Positions 29,645 to 38,471 of a DNA stretch of 61,564 nucleotides are shown one piece after another; the first letter of the stretch is position 1; each line of letters begins with the position of its first letter. The position numbers and the translations under genes were made by a program. Location: assembly GCA_001770015.1 (NCBI GenBank), contig MEQB01000015.1:1-61564 (forward strand), in the 5' to 3' direction. The stretch is from Bdellovibrionales bacterium RIFOXYC1_FULL_37_79 (lineage in GTDB: Bacteria; Bdellovibrionota; Bacteriovoracia; Bacteriovoracales; Bacteriovoracaceae). Under the pieces are notes generated by a model. It had not been told where the DNA came from. It worked only from the letters and a program-made list of their open reading frames with translations, and made no database searches.

Positions 29645-30939
29645 TGTAATTGCTTATCCCGGCCTAAAAAATTTCTTACGTCATTAAATGACACTCGTTT
29701 ATCTTTAAAAAATAAAAAAGCCAGATCTTTTTCTGGTTCACTCGCCTCAAAATAATTTAAGATATTTATCAAATGCATCTTCATATGACCTTTTTGAATT
29801 CCACTGGTCACCAGCGATCTAATGGCAGCAAAATTTTGTGCCAAACCCACACATGCCATAATTTTCATCAGGTCTTCGGCATGCGGTTTTTTTAACATAT
29901 TTAAAGAGTAGCTTGCCAGGGGATGCAGATTGGTAAGCCCTCCTACCGTTCCAACGCTTAGAGGAATAATCAATTCATAATAAAACATATTATTATCCAA
30001 ACTGATATTGGTAAGCCCTCGATATCGCCCTTCTTTGGAGGCAAAGGCATGAACACAGGCCTCAATCGACCGAAAATCATTCCCGGTGGCGATGGCCACG
30101 GCATCCACCCCATTCATAATTCCCTTGTTGTGGGTAACCGCCCGGGTAATATCTATCTGGGAGATTTTAACCGCCTTTTTAAATCGTGCCGCAAAAACAT
30201 CCGGAGACATCCCAATCTGTTCATCATGCAATTCACTGATAGCACAAGTAATATAACACTTGACCAGGGAGTTGGGAGTGTAATTTGAAACAATCGAAAA
30301 AATAATTTCCAGCTCATTATCTGAAAAAAGTTTCTTGAACTCAAATGCCAGAGTTTCCAAATTGGTATTGATATAGTTGGCCCCTTGAGCATCACAGGTA
30401 TCGAAATTTAAACTAAGTTGATAATAATGAGCTTCATCGTGAGTCTTATCAATAAGCGCCAGATCCAATATGCCTCCTCCACGCTTCGACATATTGCAAT
30501 TGATCTCCTTAACATGGGTTAAAAGGGTGGATTTGTTTTCGTTAAATATTTTTCTTAGTTTTTTAATTGATCCTGTGTAATAAAAATGTACCTGGCCAGT
30601 TTTTATTTTAGAGATAACTTCCGCATGAAAGCCACCACGTCGTTTCCAAAATTTGGCACTTCTGCTACAAGCTGCCACCACCGAACTTTCTTCAATCACC
30701 ATGGGAACGCAATAATCCACACCATTCATGAGCAGATGAGGCACCACCCCGTACGGCAGATGAAAATTACTGATGGTATTTTCACTAAACTGATCATGTA
30801 TTCTTTGAAACTTTTCATTTTCGTAGGCACAACTTAAAAAATCTTTTTTGACATTTTCCGAAGCATTTAAATACTCATCTACGACAAAGTTTAATTTTTC
30901 CAATTTACTAAGTTTTGAAAATCCACACAACTCTTTCAA
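29641..30939 (-). CDS. mvaA: Hydroxymethylglutaryl-CoA reductase (class II-like)
   Basis: 432 residues, the size of bacterial class II enzymes. It reduces HMG-CoA to mevalonate. Motifs: the catalytic Glu in SENTISNFHLPYG, MVIEESSVVAACS, the dinucleotide-binding DAQGANYIN, the Lys in HNKGIMNGVDA, and ATGNDFRSIEACVHAFAS. The start is TTG behind GATGAGG, two bases after the isomerase stop. It is followed by an ATGA overlap with the kinase gene. HMG-CoA synthase and thiolase are not in the window. Confidence 0.93.
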   Translation of the reverse strand: MKELCGFSKLSKLEKLNFVVDEYLNASENVKKDFLSCAYENEKFQRIHDQFSENTISNFHLPYGVVPHLLMNGVDYCVPMVIEESSVVAACSRSAKFWKRRGGFHAEVISKIKTGQVHFYYTGSIKKLRKIFNENKSTLLTHVKEINCNMSKRGGGILDLALIDKTHDEAHYYQLSLNFDTCDAQGANYINTNLETLAFEFKKLFSDNELEIIFSIVSNYTPNSLVKCYITCAISELHDEQIGMSPDVFAARFKKAVKISQIDITRAVTHNKGIMNGVDAVAIATGNDFRSIEACVHAFASKEGRYRGLTNISLDNNMFYYELIIPLSVGTVGGLTNLHPLASYSLNMLKKPHAEDLMKIMACVGLAQNFAAIRSLVTSGIQKGHMKMHLINILNYFEASEPEKDLAFLFFKDKRVSFNDVRNFLGRDKQLQ

Positions 30940-30941
30940 AC

Positions 30942-31979
30942 TTATACCTCATCATCAACGTTATTTTTCAAAGATAAAAAACTTCTATATAAATCCATTC
31001 CTTGAATCACACCCAGCATATAACTATCCAAGGCCTCTTTGGAAATTTTAGCATATTCTAAAAATCGGAAGGCCTGTCCAAACACCACTTCCACCTGCAA
31101 CTGGGGAGTGATCTTTTTAAACCTGTCAATAAGACACAACCCGTCTTTCCATGATTCAACCCCCCCCGAAATAATTATTTCCTTCAAGCTAATTACGCCA
31201 TTTTCAGGAAGGAAAATTTTTCCAAACGTATTTATCATCGATATCGCATCATGTCCAACGGTGATCAAGGGATTGATGGTTTCTTGGTAAATTTTATCTT
31301 CCAAACGAAGCAGTTCCATTTTAGTAAAATTAGTACCACCAAAGGCAGCAAATTCAAAAACCCGCACTGGTAAATTTAAAAGTTGTTGAATGCTTTTAGG
31401 CCCCATCCCTTGACCAACTTCTTTCACCCCAATTGGAAGATCCAGCTGGCCGGCTATTTTTTTAATACTAATGTATGGAGGAACATAATAGCGATCCCCA
31501 CCCTTTTGCATCCATTCTTGAAGAGGGTTTACATGGATCATTAAGCAATCCACCCTGAGCTTGCCTAAAACTTCTTGCAACTGATCAGTCTTATGATCAT
31601 TCAAAATATTTTCAATCTGGGCAATTCCCAAATTGGCAACAATGGGAACGTCCTCCCCCACCAGAGGCCGCAAGTTAAAGGTGTCAAAAAGTCTTTCATC
31701 ATCCAGAAGTTTACGAATAGAACCAAGTCCCATACCTATTTGATATTTTTTACAAACATAGGCCAAACGCTCATTAATCAACTTACCCATCGGCATTCCA
31801 CCAGTCATACTGGAAATCCAGATCGGATACTTCAGGCGTTTATTTAAAAAATTCAAAGAATGATCTGTATGAAGCGGGTGTCCCGTTAATAATGGCTCAT
31901 AATCAAACCGGTCATCTAAAAAACTTCCATCAATTTGGTTCAATTTGGCCAATTCAATATGATCAACTTTTCTATTCAA
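30942..31979 (-). CDS. fni: Type 2 isopentenyl-diphosphate isomerase (FMN)
   Basis: 345 residues. It interconverts IPP and DMAPP using FMN and NAD(P)H. Motifs: ISSMTGGMPMGKLINERLA near residue 56, GLGSIRKLL, VNPLQEW, GVKEVGQGMG, EFAAFGGTNF and ISGGVESWKDG. The start codon is TTG behind AAGG. First gene of the mevalonate operon, downstream of a good promoter. Its presence with the decarboxylase means the operon delivers both C5 building blocks. Confidence 0.95.
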   Translation of the reverse strand: MNRKVDHIELAKLNQIDGSFLDDRFDYEPLLTGHPLHTDHSLNFLNKRLKYPIWISSMTGGMPMGKLINERLAYVCKKYQIGMGLGSIRKLLDDERLFDTFNLRPLVGEDVPIVANLGIAQIENILNDHKTDQLQEVLGKLRVDCLMIHVNPLQEWMQKGGDRYYVPPYISIKKIAGQLDLPIGVKEVGQGMGPKSIQQLLNLPVRVFEFAAFGGTNFTKMELLRLEDKIYQETINPLITVGHDAISMINTFGKIFLPENGVISLKEIIISGGVESWKDGLCLIDRFKKITPQLQVEVVFGQAFRFLEYAKISKEALDSYMLGVIQGMDLYRSFLSLKNNVDDEV

Positions 31980-32011
31980 TTTTTGCCTTCATTTGGAAGA
32001 AAACACATGGA

Positions 32012-32040
32012 AATTTACCGCCACGATGCATCACAGTCAA
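32012..32040 (-). promoter_or_regulatory. Promoter of the mevalonate operon
   Basis: On the minus strand TTGACT (32040-32035), a 17-base spacer, then TAAATT (32017-32012). Transcription would start near 32005, about 26 bases before the TTG start of the isomerase gene. Each hexamer differs from consensus at one or two positions. Confidence 0.6.
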
Positions 32041-32094
32041 GTAGAAAGAAATTTCTTCTAAATCATAGTAATTTTTCATCATGCGAAGCGCTAA

Positions 32095-32775
32095 TCATTC
32101 AATTATTAGGATGAATTCTCTTTTAAAATTTTTTATTTTTCCCATGACTTGGGCAACTGTGCCAAAAACTAGTTCTTGGGTACTGCAATTTAAATCCAAG
32201 GCCACAAAAATCTTCCGACCAAGACCCGCTAAATCTTCCAAGGTTTTTTTAAGCCGGTAGGGCGTATCTAAAAGCACTACCGTCCCTTGGAAAGTGCTCA
32301 ATTCTTTCATCTTTTTTTCCCGATCATCAATCTTGATCGGTAAGCGACCTTCAAACAGAAAGCTTTCATGGGCAATGCCGGACAACGCCAGTGCCAACAC
32401 CACCGAGTTACAAAAAGGCGTGGCGGTCACTTGAATATCATTGGCATGACACATGCTAACCAGTTCTCTCCCGGGGTCCATAAAGGCAGGCAATCCCCCA
32501 TCACTCATCAGATAAATATCCTTCCCTCTCTTTAACTCTTCAATAAAAGAAAAGGTCAGATTTTTGGCGGAATGCTCATTAAATAAAATAAGCTCCGCCA
32601 CAGTTTCTCTAGGCAATCCAAAACGAATCCATCTTCTTCTGCCCGACTTGAGTTCTTCCACAGCAAAAAGTGAATGCGCTAAACTACAAGCATTGATTAT
32701 TTTTTCTTTTGCCACTGACTCGAGCGGACTGCATTCATCAATAGGGGTTGGAACCAGGATGAGTTTACCTTTCAT
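32095..32775 (-). CDS. RsmI-like SAM-dependent methyltransferase (divergent paralogue)
   Basis: Start at 32775 chosen for GAGG five bases upstream, giving MKGKLILVPTP. The fold is the tetrapyrrole methylase/RsmI type: N-terminal GKLILVPTPI, YLMSDGGLPAFMDPG (RsmI has SDAGxPxxSDP), and ATPFCNSVVLALALSG. The EDTR motif of true RsmI is not found. A second, more typical RsmI is encoded at 54705-55529, so this one is a paralogue with another substrate or a diverged copy. It overlaps the PAP2 gene by 11 bases and lies downstream of it. Confidence 0.8.
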   Translation of the reverse strand: MKGKLILVPTPIDECSPLESVAKEKIINACSLAHSLFAVEELKSGRRRWIRFGLPRETVAELILFNEHSAKNLTFSFIEELKRGKDIYLMSDGGLPAFMDPGRELVSMCHANDIQVTATPFCNSVVLALALSGIAHESFLFEGRLPIKIDDREKKMKELSTFQGTVVLLDTPYRLKKTLEDLAGLGRKIFVALDLNCSTQELVFGTVAQVMGKIKNFKREFILIIE

Positions 32776-33715
32776 GGGGACCTCGAAGAGACACCACATC
32801 TACGGGAGCCGGGTAAAATAACCCTGACAAATAGTATGAAAAGATGGCCAAAGGAATGGAGGCAAGCGCATCCACAACATAATGGTAACGAAGTGCAATC
32901 GTCGCAAAAATCACACCGATTAAAATGAGTGTTACCAGAAAACGCTGCTGGTGATTTATTTTATAAAGCCAAAAGGTGACCAGAAAGGTTGCCCCCACGT
33001 GGCCTGAAGGAAAACAATCTATATAATTTAATTGCCCAGCTTTAATTAAATCATAAAGCCACTGCCCCATGCGGGAAAAAGGCAGATCATTTACAAACAT
33101 TTCCCTTAGATAATATTGAGGACCACTGACCGGAATAGTAAAATACAAGGTATAATTCATGGAGTAGTAAAGTATGATGTTGGAACAAAAGCGACCTACC
33201 CGATACTTTAAATGCCTGGGCAATTGCAGATAATAAAGAATGCCGCCCACATAAGGTAGAGCATAATATAATAAGTAACAAATAATAATCGAATCATAAA
33301 AAAAAGAGGAATAAATTTTAGTTACCTGAAAAACATTCTCAATTAACAAGGCAGGTGGCATTTTAAAAATCCAGAGATCAAATTTCCACATGACCTCGTC
33401 ATATCTTTTCAAGAAGCCTGCCATGCGATCTAGTTCGCCTATCATGTAGTAATTGTAACTAATGGCCACATTCATAAACACCGCATTCATAATCAGGATG
33501 AACGCATGGCCTTTTTCTATGATCTTTTGTCGATAAGCATAAAAGGCAAACGACACCGGGATTGGTAATAAAATATATAAATTGATCTTTTGAAAATAAA
33601 ATCCACCAATAAAAAACAAAAAGACATTGAAAATGCAAATAAACAACGCCATTCTTCCTAAACCAAAATCTTTAAGTCTTTCTTCCCAAGCTTTTTGAAT
33701 GCTTATTTCAAACAT
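32765..33715 (-). CDS. PAP2 family membrane phosphatase or lipid transferase
   Basis: 316 residues with about eight hydrophobic segments in the inner membrane. The phosphatase signature is present in parts: PSGHVGATFLV (PSGH motif) and ALRYHYVVDALAS, corresponding to the SRxxxxxHxxxD motif with Arg, His and Asp kept. The order and spacing resemble PAP2_3/inositol-phosphorylceramide synthase-like proteins. It probably dephosphorylates lipid or polyprenyl phosphates, or transfers headgroups. Its position just upstream of the mevalonate operon invites a link to polyprenyl phosphate metabolism, but nothing proves this. Confidence 0.85.
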   Translation of the reverse strand: MFEISIQKAWEERLKDFGLGRMALFICIFNVFLFFIGGFYFQKINLYILLPIPVSFAFYAYRQKIIEKGHAFILIMNAVFMNVAISYNYYMIGELDRMAGFLKRYDEVMWKFDLWIFKMPPALLIENVFQVTKIYSSFFYDSIIICYLLYYALPYVGGILYYLQLPRHLKYRVGRFCSNIILYYSMNYTLYFTIPVSGPQYYLREMFVNDLPFSRMGQWLYDLIKAGQLNYIDCFPSGHVGATFLVTFWLYKINHQQRFLVTLILIGVIFATIALRYHYVVDALASIPLAIFSYYLSGLFYPAPVDVVSLRGPHER

Positions 33716-33767
33716 TTCTTTTGTTTCCTAGTAAAGATATCTCTTTTGTAATATAAAAAAAAACAAG

Positions 33768-34919
33768 ATGATGAGCAAGCAATACTATACCTTTTTTTTA
33801 ATAATTCCTCCAGGACTTGAAGACCTGGCCAAATTGGAACTTTTGGAAAAGACCGCTGCTTTACCTGAAACCTTTATCAAAGAAATCCGCCTGGAAAAAG
33901 GTGGCATTTCCATTGAAACCACTCTCTCCGTTGGTTTTTCCCTCAATCTTACATTAAAAATCCCCACCCGTATTCTACTCCGTCTAGATGAATTTAAGTG
34001 CCGGGACTTCCCCAGGCTTTTTAAAAAAATCTCCCGGTTTAAATGGGCCACTTATTTAAACCAACCCCTTTATAAAATTCATGTTTCCTCCCAAACCTCC
34101 AGACTCCTTAATACTAAAAAAATTGAACAAACCGTTACTTTAGGTATTTTGCAATACTTCAAAGCCAATACCCCCACTAAAAAAATGTTGTTAAAAAAAA
34201 TAGATAAACCACCTCAAATATTTCTAAGAGTAGTTAATGATCTCGTCACTCTTTCCATTGATACCACCGGGACCAGATTAAATATCAGAAACTATCGGAC
34301 CAATATCGGGTTTGCCCCTATCCGAGAAAATATTGCCGCTGCTTTAGTGTTGGCCTTGGGTAGCTTGAAAAACACACATTTGGTTGATCCCATGTGTGGC
34401 AGTGGTACCTTCCTTTTGGAAGCGGCTGGCTTTTATCTACCAAGCACCAGAAATTTTGCCTTCACTTTATTTAATCTGCCGCCCGAGTCTGACTTGCTTC
34501 TTCCCATCCCTGGCGAGCATGCCCATACCTCTTTTTTATCCTATACCGGACTCGATATTAATGATCGGGCAATTGAAACTTCCCAAAACAATTTTAAAAA
34601 TTTAAAACAGACTGCCCCGATCCATTTTTTTACCCATGATTTGTTTTTAAAGAGGACTTATAAGTTATATGGCAACCTGGCGGTCATTACCAACCCTCCC
34701 TACGGTAAAAGAATAATCATCAAAGAAAATCTGATTCAATATTATCAAAAAATAATGGATGCTATTTATCACAACTATACACCCCAGGTGGTGGGAATTG
34801 TGATCCCTCAAAATATTAACTATAAAAAAATAAATTTTAAAAATTATTTGATCAAGGAAATCATTACTTTCAGTAATGGTGGTATCAAGGTAAATTTTCT
34901 AGTCCTTCACAAAGACTAA
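33768..34919 (+). CDS. RNA methyltransferase (THUMP / RlmL-type N2-guanine methylase)
   Basis: 383 residues. An N-terminal THUMP-like domain (residues 1-170) is followed by a class I methyltransferase. SAM-binding motif DPMCGSGTFLLEAA and active-site motif TNPPYGKR are typical of the UPF0020 family, which methylates guanine N2 in 23S rRNA (RlmL N-terminal half). It lacks the RlmK half. It is divergent from the PAP2 gene and its 3' end overlaps the U32 protein gene by 21 bases on the other strand. Confidence 0.88.
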   Translation: MMSKQYYTFFLIIPPGLEDLAKLELLEKTAALPETFIKEIRLEKGGISIETTLSVGFSLNLTLKIPTRILLRLDEFKCRDFPRLFKKISRFKWATYLNQPLYKIHVSSQTSRLLNTKKIEQTVTLGILQYFKANTPTKKMLLKKIDKPPQIFLRVVNDLVTLSIDTTGTRLNIRNYRTNIGFAPIRENIAAALVLALGSLKNTHLVDPMCGSGTFLLEAAGFYLPSTRNFAFTLFNLPPESDLLLPIPGEHAHTSFLSYTGLDINDRAIETSQNNFKNLKQTAPIHFFTHDLFLKRTYKLYGNLAVITNPPYGKRIIIKENLIQYYQKIMDAIYHNYTPQVVGIVIPQNINYKKINFKNYLIKEIITFSNGGIKVNFLVLHKD

Positions 34920-36041
34920 ACTTTTAAAAGTAACCCCACCAACATAGTTAAAATAAACAATACATTCATGGTCTGAATGGTCAATCTCCTGCCAACTAGT
35001 ATTTTTAAGAAATGACAACTTAGGATTTTTTTTCCGGCCATCAGGGGTGATTATATATAGTCTAGATTTTTTATCAATAGCGTGCTCCCCTTTTAAAAGC
35101 ACCCCCACGAACTCGTCCTTCTTAACATCGATAACTTCGCCCACGAACTTCCCGGAAGTAATTTTCAAATGCTCATTTTTTAATTTTTGAAATATTTTAT
35201 CCGAAGAATTGGAAGGATAGAAGCCGTTGGTCAGGTCATGCTTATACTTCGTCTTAACTTGCTCAAGTACCGCCAAATCGAGCGTATGGAGATACTTGAT
35301 AATGTCAGCATAAACCGTGGCATCCTTGGAAAATCTTAAATCCACTCTAAATGCATCCAGGTTTATATCGATTAACTCCTGGACGCTGTCAAAAAGGGAA
35401 AAATCCTTTGAATAAAATAAAAAAGTGCCATGGTTATTTTGCAAAGCCTCAAATTTTTCAGCCGGGCCTTCCAAGGGATAAACTTCGGTGATCCCCTGAT
35501 TATTCCCACTATATTTCGTAAGCAGCCGCCGAGGGGTATAGGACATTAAGATTTTCCCCAGAAGCATGACTTCCAGTTCCAGGCAGGTATGGGTTTTTAT
35601 TTTTTTTATAAATTCAAAAGTGGCTTCTTGGGATACCACCAATTTACGCAAACGATTTGTCAGATAACTTTGCCAAAATAAAATGGCGTCCATATTTTGA
35701 TTGAAATGGCCTTGAATCAAATCAATGTGAGCCTTGGTTTTTTCTTTGATAAAATAAATGGCACCAGTATCCCTGACCCGGAAAATATTTGCCCCCTCAT
35801 CATAATATTTTAATACCTCAAAAGCGCAACGGGAAAAGCTCTCTTCCGTCATTAAAATATCCCATTCGATGACTGCGGTGACCCCGATCTCTTTACTAAA
35901 ACATAAACACTCTTGGATTTGCGCAAAATCTTGCGTACCAAACGAAGCCAGGTTCTTGGGTGATAAAATAACTTCCAATATACCTTGATAATACAAGTCA
36001 TTAATCTCTTCAATCGTATCTGCATAAAATACCAAATTCAT
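34899..36041 (-). CDS. U32 peptidase-family-like protein, second copy
   Basis: 380 residues, starting within the stop of the upstream U32 gene (ATGA overlap). The N-terminal half is a TIM-barrel-like segment (VILSPKNLASFG ... VTAVIEWDILMTEE), and the C-terminal part (GKFVGEVIDVKKDEFVGVLL) looks like the beta-barrel domain of U32 proteins. The Cys cluster of the canonical copy is absent, so it is probably not an Fe-S enzyme. In E. coli U32 proteins pair up (UbiU/UbiV) or act in tRNA/rRNA hydroxylation (TrhP, RlhA); this pairing suggests a heterodimer. That is inference. Confidence 0.6.
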   Translation of the reverse strand: MNLVFYADTIEEINDLYYQGILEVILSPKNLASFGTQDFAQIQECLCFSKEIGVTAVIEWDILMTEESFSRCAFEVLKYYDEGANIFRVRDTGAIYFIKEKTKAHIDLIQGHFNQNMDAILFWQSYLTNRLRKLVVSQEATFEFIKKIKTHTCLELEVMLLGKILMSYTPRRLLTKYSGNNQGITEVYPLEGPAEKFEALQNNHGTFLFYSKDFSLFDSVQELIDINLDAFRVDLRFSKDATVYADIIKYLHTLDLAVLEQVKTKYKHDLTNGFYPSNSSDKIFQKLKNEHLKITSGKFVGEVIDVKKDEFVGVLLKGEHAIDKKSRLYIITPDGRKKNPKLSFLKNTSWQEIDHSDHECIVYFNYVGGVTFKSLVFVKD

Positions 36042-37204
36042 TTTTTTCTCTTGATCCTTACAATATTCCCACTCTCTATATTGGGATTATATGGCAGTTT
36101 CACCACAGACCCGGTTTTTCCTGCATCGATAGGTTGACCGCTGGCATCCATCATATGCAAAACCTCCAGCATAATTGACTCTCCTCTAAAGGGTAAAAAT
36201 TCCAGATGATCAAATTTTTCAAAAGCACTTTTAACTTGAATAAGCAAATGCTCTCCCTTTTTGGCCTCTAACACCACTCCCGCAATATCCTCCGCTTTAT
36301 CAATTTTACCCTTGGAAAAAACGCTTTCCTCGGTGGCCTTTGTCATAAGATTCCCACCGAAATAATCTCTGGTTTGAATTTTATTCAGTTCACCGATTTG
36401 CGACCAATCCATTTCATTTTTTTCCTTCAAACTATCAAGACCTGCACGATATGCTTTGACCACGGTGGCAAGATAATGGGGAGTTTTCATTCTGCCCTCA
36501 ATTTTCAAAGCATCAATCTTGGCATGACAAATTTTTAATAGAAACTCAAATCCCATCAAATCTTTGGAACTATAAAAATAATCCCGACGCCCGTCAATCT
36601 GATACAAAAATCGACAACTATGCTTGCACCCGCCCCTATTACTATCACGATTAAAAACGTAATTGGAAATCAGACAATTTCCTGAATAAGACATGCACAT
36701 GGAACCATGAATGAACATCTCCATTTCAAGACCGGTCTGATCTTTAATGATCTTTGCCTCTTCCATCGAAACTTCACGCCCCAACACAATTCGGTTAATC
36801 CCAATCTCTTTACACAAGGACGCTGCATAAGAATTTAAACAGGTATTTTGAGTGGATAAATGAATATTGAGATTGGATATTTTTTTAATATAACTGATCA
36901 CCCCGAAGTCAGAAACCACCACGGCATCCACTTTTACCTGGGACAAAAACTCAATAAAGGACTCCAATTCACCCAATTCTTTATCGTGTAAGAAAGCATT
37001 GATCACCACATATATTTTTTTACTTCGGCAATGGGCAAATTCTATACCTCTTAAAATCTCATCTTTTGAAAAATTATCTGCCGCCGTTCTCAGACCGAAA
37101 TTTTCACCCGCAATATAGACAGCATCGGCTCCATACAAGATGGCCATTTTCAATTTTTCCAAGCTTCCGCCTGGGGCCACCAATTCTGGAATATATAACG
37201 CCAC
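36038..37204 (-). CDS. U32 peptidase family protein (TrhP/RlhA-like)
   Basis: Start set at the GTG at 37204, which has GGAGGGGG five bases upstream and gives the canonical N-terminus ALYIPELVAPGG. Family motifs: GADAVYIAGENFGLR, a Cys set in FIHGSMCMSYSGNCLISN and SNRGGCKHSCRF that can bind Fe-S, and IDALKIEGRMK. Family knowledge: U32 proteins such as E. coli TrhP hydroxylate tRNA uridine using prephenate. It overlaps the second U32-like gene by four bases and is likely an operon with it. Confidence 0.85.
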   Translation of the reverse strand: MALYIPELVAPGGSLEKLKMAILYGADAVYIAGENFGLRTAADNFSKDEILRGIEFAHCRSKKIYVVINAFLHDKELGELESFIEFLSQVKVDAVVVSDFGVISYIKKISNLNIHLSTQNTCLNSYAASLCKEIGINRIVLGREVSMEEAKIIKDQTGLEMEMFIHGSMCMSYSGNCLISNYVFNRDSNRGGCKHSCRFLYQIDGRRDYFYSSKDLMGFEFLLKICHAKIDALKIEGRMKTPHYLATVVKAYRAGLDSLKEKNEMDWSQIGELNKIQTRDYFGGNLMTKATEESVFSKGKIDKAEDIAGVVLEAKKGEHLLIQVKSAFEKFDHLEFLPFRGESIMLEVLHMMDASGQPIDAGKTGSVVKLPYNPNIESGNIVRIKRKK

Positions 37205-37293
37205 GCACCCCCTCCAGCTAATTATCATCAGAGTTTTATGCCATTTATCAAGAAAATAAGATAGAATAAAGTGAAAGAAATTAATTTATAAAA

Positions 37294-38457
37294 ATGACCA
37301 AAAATAAAACCAAAAAAACCTCTATTTTTAAGAAAGTTGCTGCCATGGGACCAATAGTGCTGCTTACCCTCATGGTCGTTTTAATCCTTATTTTTTTTAC
37401 TTCCAACTCTCAATTCATAAATCATCCTTATGCATACCTAATCAGTGATCAAATTCTAGATCCCAAGGAAGTCGCCTCGGCTTCTAGTGCCAACGTTTTA
37501 TTGATCGGGGATAAAATGGGAGTTGCTCTGGCCCATTATATCCCGTACATCCAGGATAAAACCTCCAAAAATTTGCAATCGCCTCTTAAAATTTTTAACT
37601 GGTGTAAAAAAAATGAGAGTATCGTACGCACCCTGGATAAAATAAAAAAACTAAAAAAGATCCCTCCGCTCATCATTTATCATGGAAGTGCCGATGAATT
37701 TTATGAAAATATTTTTGAAATTGATGATTATCAGCAAATAGCTACCAATATTAAAAGATTCAATATTCCTTATGTGCAGCTTATCCTGGAATTTTTTCCA
37801 CAATTATCCAAAATTATATTTAAACCCACCAAAATTAATATATTAAAAGAGTTAAAGCAAGATACTAGAACCTATAGCGATCTGGAACAACAGCGCAAAA
37901 TGGAAATCACCTACTCGCTTTACCACTATCATTTAATGGAACTCATCAAAGTCATTCGTCAAACTAATGCCGAAATTATTCTTTTAACCACCCCTCTCAA
38001 CTTTCAAGTTCCCCCCCGCAGGGTTTGTTCAAATTCCACCACTACCAATCTTAGCAATCATCTTTTGAAAATAAAAAGTTACCTAGACGAAGGCAAAACC
38101 AAAGTGGCTTACCAGCAACTCAAGGAACTGTCGCAGCAAGCATTCACTAATGCACAGGTTTACTATCTGCTGGGGCAGGCCAGTTTATTACTGGGTAAAA
38201 CCAATGAAGCAAACCAGGCCTTCAACCTGTCCACCAGTTTTGATTGTGTTCCTTGGCGCAGCAACGGTGTCTTTAATTCCATCATCACACAGGCAGCGCT
38301 TTCCAATAGACTAAACTATATTGATTTTCATTCCCTGGTTAACAAAAGTATTGAAAGACGGGTGTTATTTTCAGATGTATTTTTCCCCCAAACCATTTTT
38401 TATGAAGAAATAAGCCAGCAGATCATCCTTCTTATTAAACAATTTTTTCAGATATAA
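37294..38457 (+). CDS. Membrane-anchored degenerate SGNH-like protein with TPR-like insert
   Basis: 387 residues. One transmembrane helix (about 15-35) exposes the rest to the periplasm. The layout fits SGNH proteins: first strand ANVLLIGDKMG where GDS is expected, then IIYHGSADEF in the third block and FSDVFFPQ in place of the DxxHP block. The nucleophile Ser and the catalytic His both look replaced (Lys and Phe). Residues 255-305 form a helical pair (AYQQLKELSQQAF, YYLLGQASLLLGK) resembling a TPR. It could be a non-catalytic envelope protein. The following gene starts 14 bases downstream. Confidence 0.55.
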   Translation: MTKNKTKKTSIFKKVAAMGPIVLLTLMVVLILIFFTSNSQFINHPYAYLISDQILDPKEVASASSANVLLIGDKMGVALAHYIPYIQDKTSKNLQSPLKIFNWCKKNESIVRTLDKIKKLKKIPPLIIYHGSADEFYENIFEIDDYQQIATNIKRFNIPYVQLILEFFPQLSKIIFKPTKINILKELKQDTRTYSDLEQQRKMEITYSLYHYHLMELIKVIRQTNAEIILLTTPLNFQVPPRRVCSNSTTTNLSNHLLKIKSYLDEGKTKVAYQQLKELSQQAFTNAQVYYLLGQASLLLGKTNEANQAFNLSTSFDCVPWRSNGVFNSIITQAALSNRLNYIDFHSLVNKSIERRVLFSDVFFPQTIFYEEISQQIILLIKQFFQI

Positions 38458-38471
38458 AAAAGGATCAACCT

